A stretch of DNA of 6,927 bases from an uncultured Sphingomonas sp. (GCA_902806295.1 CADCWB010000047.1:1-6927); one strand, 5' to 3'; counted from the first letter of the stretch, positions 1 through 4,426 are shown. The notes: generated by a model not told the origin, from the sequence alone. Numbers and translations: made by a program.

Positions 1-1020
1 CATCCCGACGTCTTCTGCGCCGCGTTGCTCAACGCCCAGCCGATGGGCTTCTACGCGCCCGCCCAGATCGTCCGCGACGCGCGCGAGCATGGGGTCGAGA
101 TCCGTGCCGTGTGCGTCAATGACAGCGGATGGGACACGCGCTTGGTCGGGCAGGGACATATGCTCCCGCTGCGCCTGGGCATGAAGATCGTTCACGGACT
201 GGCCGAGCTGCACGCAGCACGGATCCTCGCTGCGCGGGATAAGCGGCCGTTTGCCTCCGTTGAGGACCTCTGGCGGCGCTCGGGTGTGCCGCTGGCCACG
301 CTGGAGAAGCTGGCCAAGGCGGATGCGTTCCAATCGCTGGGGCTCGACCGACGGCAGGCGCTGTGGGCGATCCGCGGTCTTGGGGAGTCTCCGCTGCCGC
401 TGCTGGAAGCCGCCGAGCGCCGCGAAGAGCCGGTCAGCCTGCTACCGCTAACCGCCGGGCGCGAAGTGGTGGAGGATTATCGCGCCACCCAGCTCACCTT
501 GCGCGAGCACCCGCTGTTCTTCCTCCGCGATGAACTCAGCCGGCGCCGGATCGTGCGCTGCGCCGATCTCAAGCGGATCAAGGACGGTCAGCGGGTCGAG
601 GTCGCCGGTATCATCCTGGTGCGGCAGAAGCCGGGCAGCGCCAAGGGCGTGCTGTTCATCACCATCGAGGATGAGACGGGGGTCGCCAACATCATCCTGT
701 GGCCCGACCGGTTCGAGGCGCAGCGCACGGTGGTGATGTCGTCGGCGATGATCAGCGTGAGCGGCGTGGTGCAGCGCGAGGCCGAGGTGATCCACGTGAT
801 CGCCAGTCGCATTCACGACTATACCGCGCTGCTTCGGCAAGTCGGCGAAATTGACCTCCCGCGCCTGACTAGCCCGGGGGACGGCGCCACCAACGGCGGT
901 GCGCCGGATCGCGGCGAGAGCGGCTGGAAGCCGAAGCCTCGCAGCCTCTACCACCCGCCGTTCCGCACCGGCTGCGACCCCGAGGAGGTGATCCCCATTC
1001 GGAGCCACGACTTTCATTAG
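1..1020 (+). CDS. dnaE2: Error-prone DNA polymerase DnaE2/ImuC, C-terminal part (5'-truncated by window)
   Basis: This is the C-terminal 339 residues of a translesion C-family DNA polymerase, the catalytic partner of ImuA/ImuB in SOS mutagenesis. The frame is open from base 1 and begins HPDVFCAALLNAQPMGF, a stretch typical of DnaE2; the true start and the palm catalytic acidic residues lie upstream of the window. Visible parts are a helix-hairpin-helix region (about visible residues 60-125, with LGMKIVHGL followed by LHAARILAAR) and an OB-fold (about 195-280, with VEVAGIILVRQKPGSAKG and FITIEDETGVANIILWPD). A Gly/Pro-rich linker leads to the terminal IPIRSHDFH, which resembles the conserved DnaE2 tail. 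Replicative DnaE1 would be longer and differ in this tail, so DnaE2 is preferred. The gene ends in TAG and converges on a tRNA. Its imuA/imuB partners and any LexA site would lie outside the window. Confidence 0.93.
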   Translation, partial: HPDVFCAALLNAQPMGFYAPAQIVRDAREHGVEIRAVCVNDSGWDTRLVGQGHMLPLRLGMKIVHGLAELHAARILAARDKRPFASVEDLWRRSGVPLATLEKLAKADAFQSLGLDRRQALWAIRGLGESPLPLLEAAERREEPVSLLPLTAGREVVEDYRATQLTLREHPLFFLRDELSRRRIVRCADLKRIKDGQRVEVAGIILVRQKPGSAKGVLFITIEDETGVANIILWPDRFEAQRTVVMSSAMISVSGVVQREAEVIHVIASRIHDYTALLRQVGEIDLPRLTSPGDGATNGGAPDRGESGWKPKPRSLYHPPFRTGCDPEEVIPIRSHDFH

Positions 1021-1045
1021 ACGCTCCGGCGCGGTTCACGAGCGT
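1021..1045. repeat. Inverted repeat between dnaE2 and the tRNA, possible weak terminator
   Basis: ACGCTC (1021-1026) and GAGCGT (1040-1045) form a perfect 6-bp dyad around a 13-base GC-rich loop, starting directly after the dnaE2 stop codon. It sits between two convergent transcription units (dnaE2 on plus, tRNA on minus), where a bidirectional terminator would be useful. Neither side carries a proper T-run, so the terminator role is only an inference. Confidence 0.3.
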
Positions 1046-1069
1046 AAGCAGCTGAAGCAGAAATGGAGC

Positions 1070-1146
1070 TGGCGCACCCAAGAGGATTCGAACCTCTGAC
1101 CTCTGCCTTCGGAGGGCAGCGCTCTATCCAGCTGAGCTATGGGTGC
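1070..1146 (-). tRNA. tRNA-Arg, anticodon CCG
   Basis: On the minus strand this folds as a complete 77-base cloverleaf with CCA encoded. The acceptor stem pairs GCACCCA with TGGGTGC. The D-stem is GCTC/GAGC, and the anticodon stem CTGCC/GGCAG encloses the loop CTCCGAA. The T-arm AGAGG/CCTCT encloses TTCGAAT, and the 3' end is GCCA. The anticodon is CCG (plus-strand 1110-1112), which reads the arginine codon CGG. CGG is common in GC-rich genomes and is used in the neighbouring genes. The tRNA lies 11 bases downstream of the hydrolase stop codon on the same strand, so it may be partly cotranscribed with that gene. Confidence 0.96.
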
Positions 1147-1154
1147 GTGACGTC

Positions 1155-1183
1155 CGCTTAGCCGCGCGGCGGCAGGGCTTCAA
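1155..1183 (-). promoter_or_regulatory. Possible tRNA-Arg promoter inside the hydrolase 3' end
   Basis: On the minus strand, TTGAAG (plus 1178-1183) and TAAGCG (plus 1155-1160) are 17 bases apart and end 8 bases before the mature tRNA 5' end. The -35 half matches the TTGA core, while the -10 half is poor and overlaps the hydrolase TAA stop. It is listed because a stable RNA usually has its own promoter and there is no other room for one. This is a weak match. Confidence 0.25.
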
Positions 1184-2210
1184 GCCATTGTCGTAGCGGA
1201 GCGTGCAGGGTGGTGGGGGCGGAGCGGCCGACGATCATCCCGACGTGACCAGCGTTGCACGCCACCTGCTCGCCGGAGGCGGCGGCCGTGTTCGCAGGCG
1301 TGATCCGATCCCCGGTCGCAGTTACGTGCAGCGTGGGACAGGCGGGTAGGCCCCCGCCGAGCCACTCGCCTGACCCGCTACGGTCAGCACCGAACAGCTC
1401 CTCCAGCAATTCCTCGGCCGCCGGCAAGGGCAATGGTTCGCCCGTGTTGGCCCAATCCTCAAGAGCGATGAAGCGCAGCCTCTCCAGACCGTTCGGGTCG
1501 GTGGTGGCGAGCCGCGCGAACTTGGCAACCACCCGATGCGGGTCCAGCGACCAGAAAGCCGCCTGCAGCACTTCGATCGGGAGAACGCCCAGGCCCTTGG
1601 CGATCGGCTTTGCGCGGTGCCAGAGTTGCTGCAATGCGGACCTGGCCTCGGGCGGATAGGCGGAAAAGCACCACGGCGCGGCTAGGGTCGCGACGGCTGC
1701 GATCCTTCGATCGAGCGCCGCAGCGGCGAGCGCCATGGTGCCGCCGAGGCAGTAGCCGACAAGTATCACGGGTTCGCCGAGGCTTCGCAGGAGCGGAAGC
1801 AGCAAGTCCCGCACATGGGCCGATACGTCGAGCGTCATTCGATCGCGGGCGGCTCCCCAGTCAAGCAGGAACACTCGGCCGCTCGACGTCAGCGCCTCCG
1901 ACAAGGACGAGCCCGCATCCAGATCGAGGATGCCAGGCGGATTGATGAGTGACGGGACCAGCACGATCGGTCTCCCGGAGCCGCCGCAATCACGGAGGCC
2001 AGCGCCATCGGTCCGAGCAACGATGCTGCGGCTTTGCTGCGCAACATGCCTAGGTGCGCGTTGGTAGATGGCAAGTCCCACCAACGCCGCTCGCATCAGT
2101 TCCGGGTCGCTCTCGCCCGCTCGGCGGACGAGTTCTAGAAACATCGGCAGGGGGCGCGGACCAGCGGTTTGTTGCAGCGCGGCAAGCGAGGGTGCTAGAT
2201 TGTCGGTCAC
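1158..2210 (-). CDS. PhaC-like alpha/beta hydrolase with Cys nucleophile
   Basis: A 350-residue cytoplasmic alpha/beta-hydrolase related to PHA synthases (PhaC). The lipase box is GYCLGG with Cys154 as predicted nucleophile. The other triad members are probably Asp301 in TGDRITP and His322 in NAGHVGMIVG. Other PhaC-like wording is IVLVPSLINPPGILDL (82-97), VFLLDWG (113-119) and DWANTGEPLPLP (252-263). Its size fits class III PhaC or a stand-alone hydrolase rather than class I PhaC (about 600 residues). Some intracellular PHB depolymerases also use a Cys box, so synthase, depolymerase and other acyl-transfer roles all remain possible. I chose GTG at 2208-2210 because conserved-looking sequence (GPRPLPMFLELVRR) begins soon after it. 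The reading frame stays open further upstream, but that part is antisense to phaR. An internal ATG (residue 23) is the alternative start. No clear ribosome-binding site is visible. It is divergent from phaR. Confidence 0.85.
   Translation of the reverse strand: MTDNLAPSLAALQQTAGPRPLPMFLELVRRAGESDPELMRAALVGLAIYQRAPRHVAQQSRSIVARTDGAGLRDCGGSGRPIVLVPSLINPPGILDLDAGSSLSEALTSSGRVFLLDWGAARDRMTLDVSAHVRDLLLPLLRSLGEPVILVGYCLGGTMALAAAALDRRIAAVATLAAPWCFSAYPPEARSALQQLWHRAKPIAKGLGVLPIEVLQAAFWSLDPHRVVAKFARLATTDPNGLERLRFIALEDWANTGEPLPLPAAEELLEELFGADRSGSGEWLGGGLPACPTLHVTATGDRITPANTAAASGEQVACNAGHVGMIVGRSAPTTLHAPLRQWLEALPPRG
2172..2185. promoter_or_regulatory. Candidate operator TTGC-N6-GCAA near phaR start
   Basis: TTGC (2172-2175) and GCAA (2182-2185) form a small dyad inside the 5' coding end of the hydrolase, 44 bases before the phaR ATG. 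PhaR proteins are reported to bind TGC/GCA-type inverted repeats and to repress their own genes, so this could be an autoregulatory site. Short dyads of this kind arise often in GC-rich DNA, so confidence is low. Confidence 0.25.
2172..2201 (+). promoter_or_regulatory. phaR: Possible phaR promoter
   Basis: TTGCAG (2172-2177) and TAGATT (2196-2201) stand 18 bases apart, a fair sigma70-type pair that would give a leader of about 20 bases before the phaR ATG. Only 18 bp separate the starts of phaR and the divergent hydrolase, so the phaR promoter must lie within the hydrolase coding region, as this one does. The -35 element overlaps the TTGC dyad. Confidence 0.3.
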
Positions 2211-2228
2211 GTCGTATCGGAGCCTAGC

Positions 2229-2765
2229 ATGACCAAGTCGCCCACCGACAAGGTGACGATCAAGAAATATGCCAACCGCCGGCTCTACGACACGGAGAGC
2301 AGCAGCTATGTCACGCTGGACCGGTTGGCACAGATGATCCGGGAGGGCCGCGATTTCGAGGTGGTCGATGCCAAGACCGGTGATGACATCACCCATCAAG
2401 TACTCACTCAAATCATCGTCGAAGAAGAAGCGCGCGGCGGCGCGACGCTGCTGCCGGTGAACTTCCTGCGCCAGATCATCGGGCTTTACGGCAATTCGAT
2501 GCAAGGCCTCGTGCCCCAATATTTGGAGAGCGCCATGGCCGGCTTTCAGAAGAACCAGACCGCGTTCCACGAGGCGTTCGGAGCCAACATCTTCACCGAC
2601 CTCGCCAAGCGCAACATGGCGATGTTCGAGCAGTTCACGGCCCGTTCGGCCGACACTCGGCAAGATGCGCCGGCAAGCCCTGAACCGGGAAATGGCGGCG
2701 AGGTAGACGCGCTGCGCGCCGAACTCGAGGCACTCAAGGCCAAGGTGGACAAGCTGGGGCGATGA
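2229..2765 (+). CDS. phaR: Polyhydroxyalkanoate synthesis repressor PhaR
   Basis: A 178-residue transcriptional regulator of PHA storage. PhaR proteins bind both DNA and PHA granules and release phasin genes from repression when polymer accumulates. The N-terminal PHB/PHA accumulation regulator domain (about residues 8-68) is unmistakable: VTIKKYANRRLYDTESSSY, then VTLDRLAQMIREG, FEVVDAKTGDDIT and VLTQIIVEEE. The second domain (about 75-136) includes LLPVNFLRQIIGLYG and HEAFGANIF. A Pro/Gly linker (about 147-157) leads to a short heptad-like coiled coil (158-177, VDALRAELEALKAKVDKL). Start: ATG at 2229 follows GGAG (2219-2222) with 6 bases between. It is divergent from a PhaC-like hydrolase. 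Its stop overlaps the next start as ATGA, so the following gene is probably translationally coupled. Confidence 0.96.
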   Translation: MTKSPTDKVTIKKYANRRLYDTESSSYVTLDRLAQMIREGRDFEVVDAKTGDDITHQVLTQIIVEEEARGGATLLPVNFLRQIIGLYGNSMQGLVPQYLESAMAGFQKNQTAFHEAFGANIFTDLAKRNMAMFEQFTARSADTRQDAPASPEPGNGGEVDALRAELEALKAKVDKLGR

Positions 2766-3202
2766 TGTTCGGCTTATTGTGGATCGCGGTGGCGCAGTTT
2801 GTGCCGGTACCAAGGCCGGCACCGGCGCCGCTGCAGGTGATGGTGGACTGGCGCTCGGCTCCAATCGCCGCCGGAAGCTGGTTATGGCGTGCGGTACCTG
2901 GCGGCAGCGAAGCCTTGTTTCAGGGCAGCGGCGGAGTGCAACTGGCGCTTCGCTGCAACCTTGCTTCCCGCACCGTCACCATGGTGCGCAACGGGGCGGT
3001 GCCCGGATCGGCGCTGACCGTGCGCACCACCAACCTGGAGCGGAGCCTGCCGACCAGCGGAACATTGGCCGCGCGTGACCCGCTGCTGGACGCGATCGCT
3101 TTCAGCAGAGGGCGGTTTGCAGTGGAGGGTGGAGGCGCCGTGCGGCTGGTTGTGCCGGCTTGGCCGGAAGCCGCGCGAAGCATTGAGGATTGCCGAAAGT
3201 AG
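2762..3202 (+). CDS. Conserved-looking hypothetical exported protein
   Basis: A 146-residue protein of unknown function. The N-terminus MMFGLLWIAVAQFVPVP is a short hydrophobic stretch like a signal peptide or anchor, with no strong basic n-region; cleavage or lipidation is not obvious. The remainder is probably a small beta-rich domain (WLWRAVPGGSEALF, LALRCNLASRTVTMVRNGA, LTVRTTNLERSLP, AFSRGRFAVEGGGAVRLVVP, WPEAARSIEDCRK). It has exactly two cysteines (65 and 144), which could form a disulfide if the protein is periplasmic. The ATG at 2762 overlaps the phaR stop by four bases, and a second ATG follows at 2765 (TGATG), so either may be used. The overlap points to an operon with phaR, but nothing in the sequence ties its function to PHA. 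I do not recognise the family. Confidence 0.75.
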   Translation: MMFGLLWIAVAQFVPVPRPAPAPLQVMVDWRSAPIAAGSWLWRAVPGGSEALFQGSGGVQLALRCNLASRTVTMVRNGAVPGSALTVRTTNLERSLPTSGTLAARDPLLDAIAFSRGRFAVEGGGAVRLVVPAWPEAARSIEDCRK

Positions 3203-3209
3203 CGATCAT

Positions 3210-3222
3210 TTCAAGACTTGAA
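3210..3222. repeat. 13-bp perfect palindrome TTCAAGACTTGAA
   Basis: TTCAAG and CTTGAA flank a single central A, seven bases after the stop codon of the upstream gene and 45 bases before the long ribosome-binding site of the small ORF. It has no T-run and a one-base centre, so it cannot be a terminator hairpin. A dimeric regulator site is the simplest reading. The right arm contains TTGAAC (3218-3223), which could also serve as a -35 element. Confidence 0.45.
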
Positions 3223-3266
3223 CGGACGCGATTTTCGGGCATTCCTGTACCTGGCTACAACATAGC

Positions 3267-3281
3267 GAAAGGAGGTGATCC
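3267..3281 (+). promoter_or_regulatory. Extended Shine-Dalgarno sequence, 15 bases complementary to 16S rRNA 3' end
   Basis: GAAAGGAGGTGATCC is the exact reverse complement of the terminal GGATCACCTCCTTTC of alphaproteobacterial 16S rRNA. Ordinary sites pair 4-7 bases. The GGAGG core (3271-3275) lies 7 bases before the ATG at 3283, the optimal spacing. The match stops at the functional anti-SD region and the flanks do not resemble 16S, so it is not a stray rRNA fragment. Confidence 0.75.
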
Positions 3282-3282
3282 G

Positions 3283-3339
3283 ATGTCTCATGGTTCAGCA
3301 AAGGGGTCGGTGAAGTTCGTTCGGGAGTCGCAGCTCTAA
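3283..3339 (+). CDS. Small ORF, 18 residues, leader peptide or small protein
   Basis: The ORF encodes MSHGSAKGSVKFVRESQL and ends in TAA. The support is the extraordinary ribosome-binding site just upstream, correctly spaced, and the terminator about 55 bases after the stop; together they outline a compact transcript of about 160 bases. The peptide is basic and polar with four serines and no membrane segment. It has no run of one amino acid that would mark a classical amino-acid attenuator. GSVKFVRES faintly recalls the start of cold-shock proteins (GTVKFFNxxKG), but the RNA-binding motif is absent. Codons 14-15 (CGGGAG) can pair with CTCCCG downstream (3355-3360), so ribosome position could affect RNA folding. 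I do not recognise the peptide. It could be a leader peptide for the 274-residue gene or an independent small mRNA. Confidence 0.55.
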   Translation: MSHGSAKGSVKFVRESQL

Positions 3340-3386
3340 ACAGGCTGCCTTGGTCTCCCGGGCTGGAGCTCTCCGGCCGCTGACCA
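3322..3386 (+). ncRNA. Structured RNA segment with competing hairpins after the small ORF
   Basis: Two mutually exclusive foldings are visible. In one, CGGGAG (3322-3327, inside the small ORF) pairs with CTCCCG (3355-3360). In the other, TGGTC (3351-3355) pairs with GACCA (3382-3386) around an inner 7-bp hairpin, GGCTGGA (3361-3367) with TCCGGCC (3372-3378; one G-U pair, GCTC loop). Both use base C3355 and they overlap in space. The arrangement resembles a translation-sensitive leader, but no known riboswitch or Rfam family is recognised by eye. Whether it is a separate sRNA or part of an mRNA leader cannot be told. Confidence 0.35.
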
Positions 3387-3393
3387 TGTTCGG

Positions 3394-3428
3394 AGGCGAC
3401 CGTCACGATCCAAGTGACGGTCGCCTTT
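3394..3428 (+). terminator. Strong rho-independent terminator-like hairpin
   Basis: AGGCGACCGTCAC (3394-3406) pairs perfectly over 13 bp with GTGACGGTCGCCT (3414-3426) around the 7-base loop GATCCAA. It is followed by TTGGCTTGT, a short and interrupted T-tract. It closes the small-ORF transcript, and probably the phaR operon too, 75 bases before the next ATG. It is the strongest hairpin in the window. Confidence 0.75.
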
Positions 3429-3442
3429 GGCTTGTCTGCCGT

Positions 3443-3472
3443 TTGACGAGCGGAACCGTTTCGCGCCTGCAT
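3443..3472 (+). promoter_or_regulatory. Possible promoter for the 274-residue gene
   Basis: TTGACG (3443-3448) is a good -35 element (five of six consensus bases) placed just after the terminator. The best -10 at 17-18 bases spacing is poor (CTGCAT, 3467-3472). A general-stress EcfG-type reading, GGAAC (3452-3456) with CGCT (3473-3476) 16 bases on, is possible but has one mismatch in the -10. Some promoter is expected here because the terminator precedes the gene. Confidence 0.3.
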
Positions 3473-3484
3473 CGCTTGTTCCGC
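3450..3484. repeat. Inverted repeat GCGGAAC-N21-GTTCCGC
   Basis: GCGGAAC (3450-3456) and GTTCCGC (3478-3484) are perfect 7-bp arms, extendable to eight of nine positions, just upstream of the ribosome-binding site of the 274-residue gene. They could be half-sites for a regulator straddling the promoter, or a 5' leader hairpin if transcription comes from further upstream. The 21-base spacer makes a terminator unlikely. Confidence 0.4.
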
Positions 3485-3503
3485 GCACAGGTGGGAGACT
3501 AGC

Positions 3504-4328
3504 ATGGCCAAGGGCAGAAGCACGGGAAGATCGAACAACGACGGGGGCAATGCTTCCTTCACCAGCCAGAACAGCACATTGCCGAGTGGCGGTGAAGGCG
3601 GGACGAGGCCGCAAACTGGTGCCAGCGAGAGCGGCGCCAGCGAGAGCAGCTCAAGTGGTGGCATCAGCAGCGGCACCGGCAATGAGACGCTCGACAAGCT
3701 AGCCAAGGCGGCGATGAGCAAGGAGATGCTCGCCGCTGGGCTGGCGGCTGCAGCGGCGGCGATCAGCGCCTCGCCGAGTGCGCGCAAGAAAATCCGTGAC
3801 GCGGGCATCGATGCCGCGGACACCGCCAGCAAGGCGACCAGCTCGGTGGTCGGCAGTGCGGCCCGGCTGGGTTCGCTGATCGCCGACGCGGTGGCGGACG
3901 CAGCGCAGCGGGTGCTGTCAGGCGAAATTTTCGGCGCGTCGGGCAGCGAAACGCGTCAAGGCAGCGGCTCGTCGGGTAAGTCTCGGAGCAGCGGCAGCAG
4001 CACTGAAAAGTCAGGCAGCGGAGGCTCAGGTAAATCGACGTCGCGGGCGTCGTCAGCGCGCAAGGGCGGCACCGCGGAAACCAAGGGCAGCACTCGAACC
4101 GCCAAGGGCAACCCGCGCACTCCATCCGCCCGAGCCGCGACGGCCAAGAGCGAGGATGGTACGACCAAGACCGGTCGGCCGCGCAAGGCTCCCGCAGCAT
4201 CGTCCACGCGCAAGCGCGCCTCGTCCGGCACGGCCAAGCCGCGCCCGGCGAGCAGTCGCCGTGGCGGGACCAGCCGCTCCGGGGGTAACAACGACGGTGG
4301 TTCGGGCGGCGAGGGCGGCAACAGCTAA
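3504..4328 (+). CDS. Low-complexity Gly/Ser-rich protein with basic histone-H1-like tail
   Basis: A 274-residue protein I cannot assign to a family. Residues 1-60 are Gly/Ser/Asn-rich and disordered, with a tandem ASESG/ASESS. Residues 61-140 look alpha-helical and Ala-rich, including a hydrophobic stretch (EMLAAGLAAAAAAISASPS) and a likely amphipathic helix (SAARLGSLIADAVADAAQRVL). Residues 151-260 are basic and disordered, with 26 Lys/Arg against 4 acidic residues, rich in Ser, Thr, Ala, Gly and Pro. This tail contains TKTGRPRKAPA (221-231), which matches the AT-hook core GRPRK. DNA or RNA binding is therefore plausible. Phasins such as PhaF also join a helical domain to a histone-like tail, and phaR lies nearby, but I see no clear phasin signature. 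Start: ATG 3504 after GGGAG (3493-3497), spacing 6. No signal peptide is seen. Frame-consistent codons and the good ribosome-binding site argue that it is a real gene. Confidence 0.75.
   Translation: MAKGRSTGRSNNDGGNASFTSQNSTLPSGGEGGTRPQTGASESGASESSSSGGISSGTGNETLDKLAKAAMSKEMLAAGLAAAAAAISASPSARKKIRDAGIDAADTASKATSSVVGSAARLGSLIADAVADAAQRVLSGEIFGASGSETRQGSGSSGKSRSSGSSTEKSGSGGSGKSTSRASSARKGGTAETKGSTRTAKGNPRTPSARAATAKSEDGTTKTGRPRKAPAASSTRKRASSGTAKPRPASSRRGGTSRSGGNNDGGSGGEGGNS
3621..3650 (+). repeat. In-frame 15-bp tandem duplication
   Basis: GCCAGCGAGAGCGGC (3621-3635) is followed directly by GCCAGCGAGAGCAGC (3636-3650), which differs by one base. It encodes ASESG-ASESS in the disordered N-terminal part of the 274-residue protein and suggests length change by slippage. 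Confidence 0.7.
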
Positions 4329-4348
4329 GCGACGACCTAGCTGACTAG

Positions 4349-4426
4349 ATGCGGGCGCCACTGAAAGGCGGCGCTCGTTTCGCATCTGGCGCGCGGCTTT
4401 CGGCCATGCCAATGGGCCAGCCATGA
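4349..4426 (+). CDS. Possible 25-codon leader ORF overlapping glmU start
   Basis: A reading frame from ATG 4349 (directly after an in-frame TAG) runs 25 codons and ends in TGA at 4424-4426, overlapping the glmU ATG as ATGA. Internal ATGs at 4406 and 4412 give shorter forms ending in MGQP. glmU has no clear ribosome-binding site of its own, so translational coupling from this ORF would supply one. The ORF itself has no clear ribosome-binding site either, which is the main doubt. It runs through the hairpin at 4347-4387. Confidence 0.22.
   Translation: MRAPLKGGARFASGARLSAMPMGQP
4352..4380 (+). terminator. Terminator-like hairpin between the 274-residue gene and glmU
   Basis: CGGGCGCC (4352-4359) pairs with GGCGCTCG (4370-4377) over 8 bp with one G-U pair, a 10-base loop and a trailing TTT. 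An alternative longer fold adds AGATGCG (4347-4353) with CGCATCT (4381-4387), leaving CGTTT bulged. The short T-run makes termination uncertain; the longer fold could instead be a glmU leader structure. Confidence 0.45.

Noticed and set aside
1070..1146. tRNA gene as an integration site of a genomic island
   Set aside because: No integrase, no duplicated tRNA 3' end and no shift in composition is visible on either side; flanking genes are ordinary chromosomal ones.
2211..2864. Upstream extension of the minus-strand hydrolase frame to a 568-residue protein
   Set aside because: The extra part is exactly antisense to phaR and the start of the next gene, and has no PhaC-like content. The open frame is a GC-rich shadow; GTG at 2210 is the better start.
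3267..3281. A broken 16S rRNA fragment
   Set aside because: Only the 15 anti-SD bases match; flanking bases diverge from 16S at once on both sides, and the spacing to an ATG is that of a functional ribosome-binding site.
3283..3339. A truncated cold-shock protein gene
   Set aside because: GSVKFVRES resembles the start of CspA-type proteins, but the RNA-binding motif KGFGFI is absent and no remnant follows the stop codon in any frame.
3206..3832. Minus-strand 208-residue ORF covering the gap and the basic-protein gene
   Set aside because: Its composition (Leu/Pro/Ser runs) mirrors the opposite strand's Gly/Ser codons. It has no recognisable domain and it runs through the terminator hairpin and the small-ORF site.
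3601..4328. CRISPR array or satellite repeat suggested by repeated GGCAGC-like words
   Set aside because: The words are irregularly spaced Gly/Ser codons within one open frame, with no constant repeat and spacer lengths.
3956..4424. Minus-strand ORFs of 121-145 residues opposite the basic tail
   Set aside because: These are Pro/Leu/Arg-rich or Ala/Gly-rich translations of a low-complexity region, several in competing frames; none has a ribosome-binding site or family resemblance.
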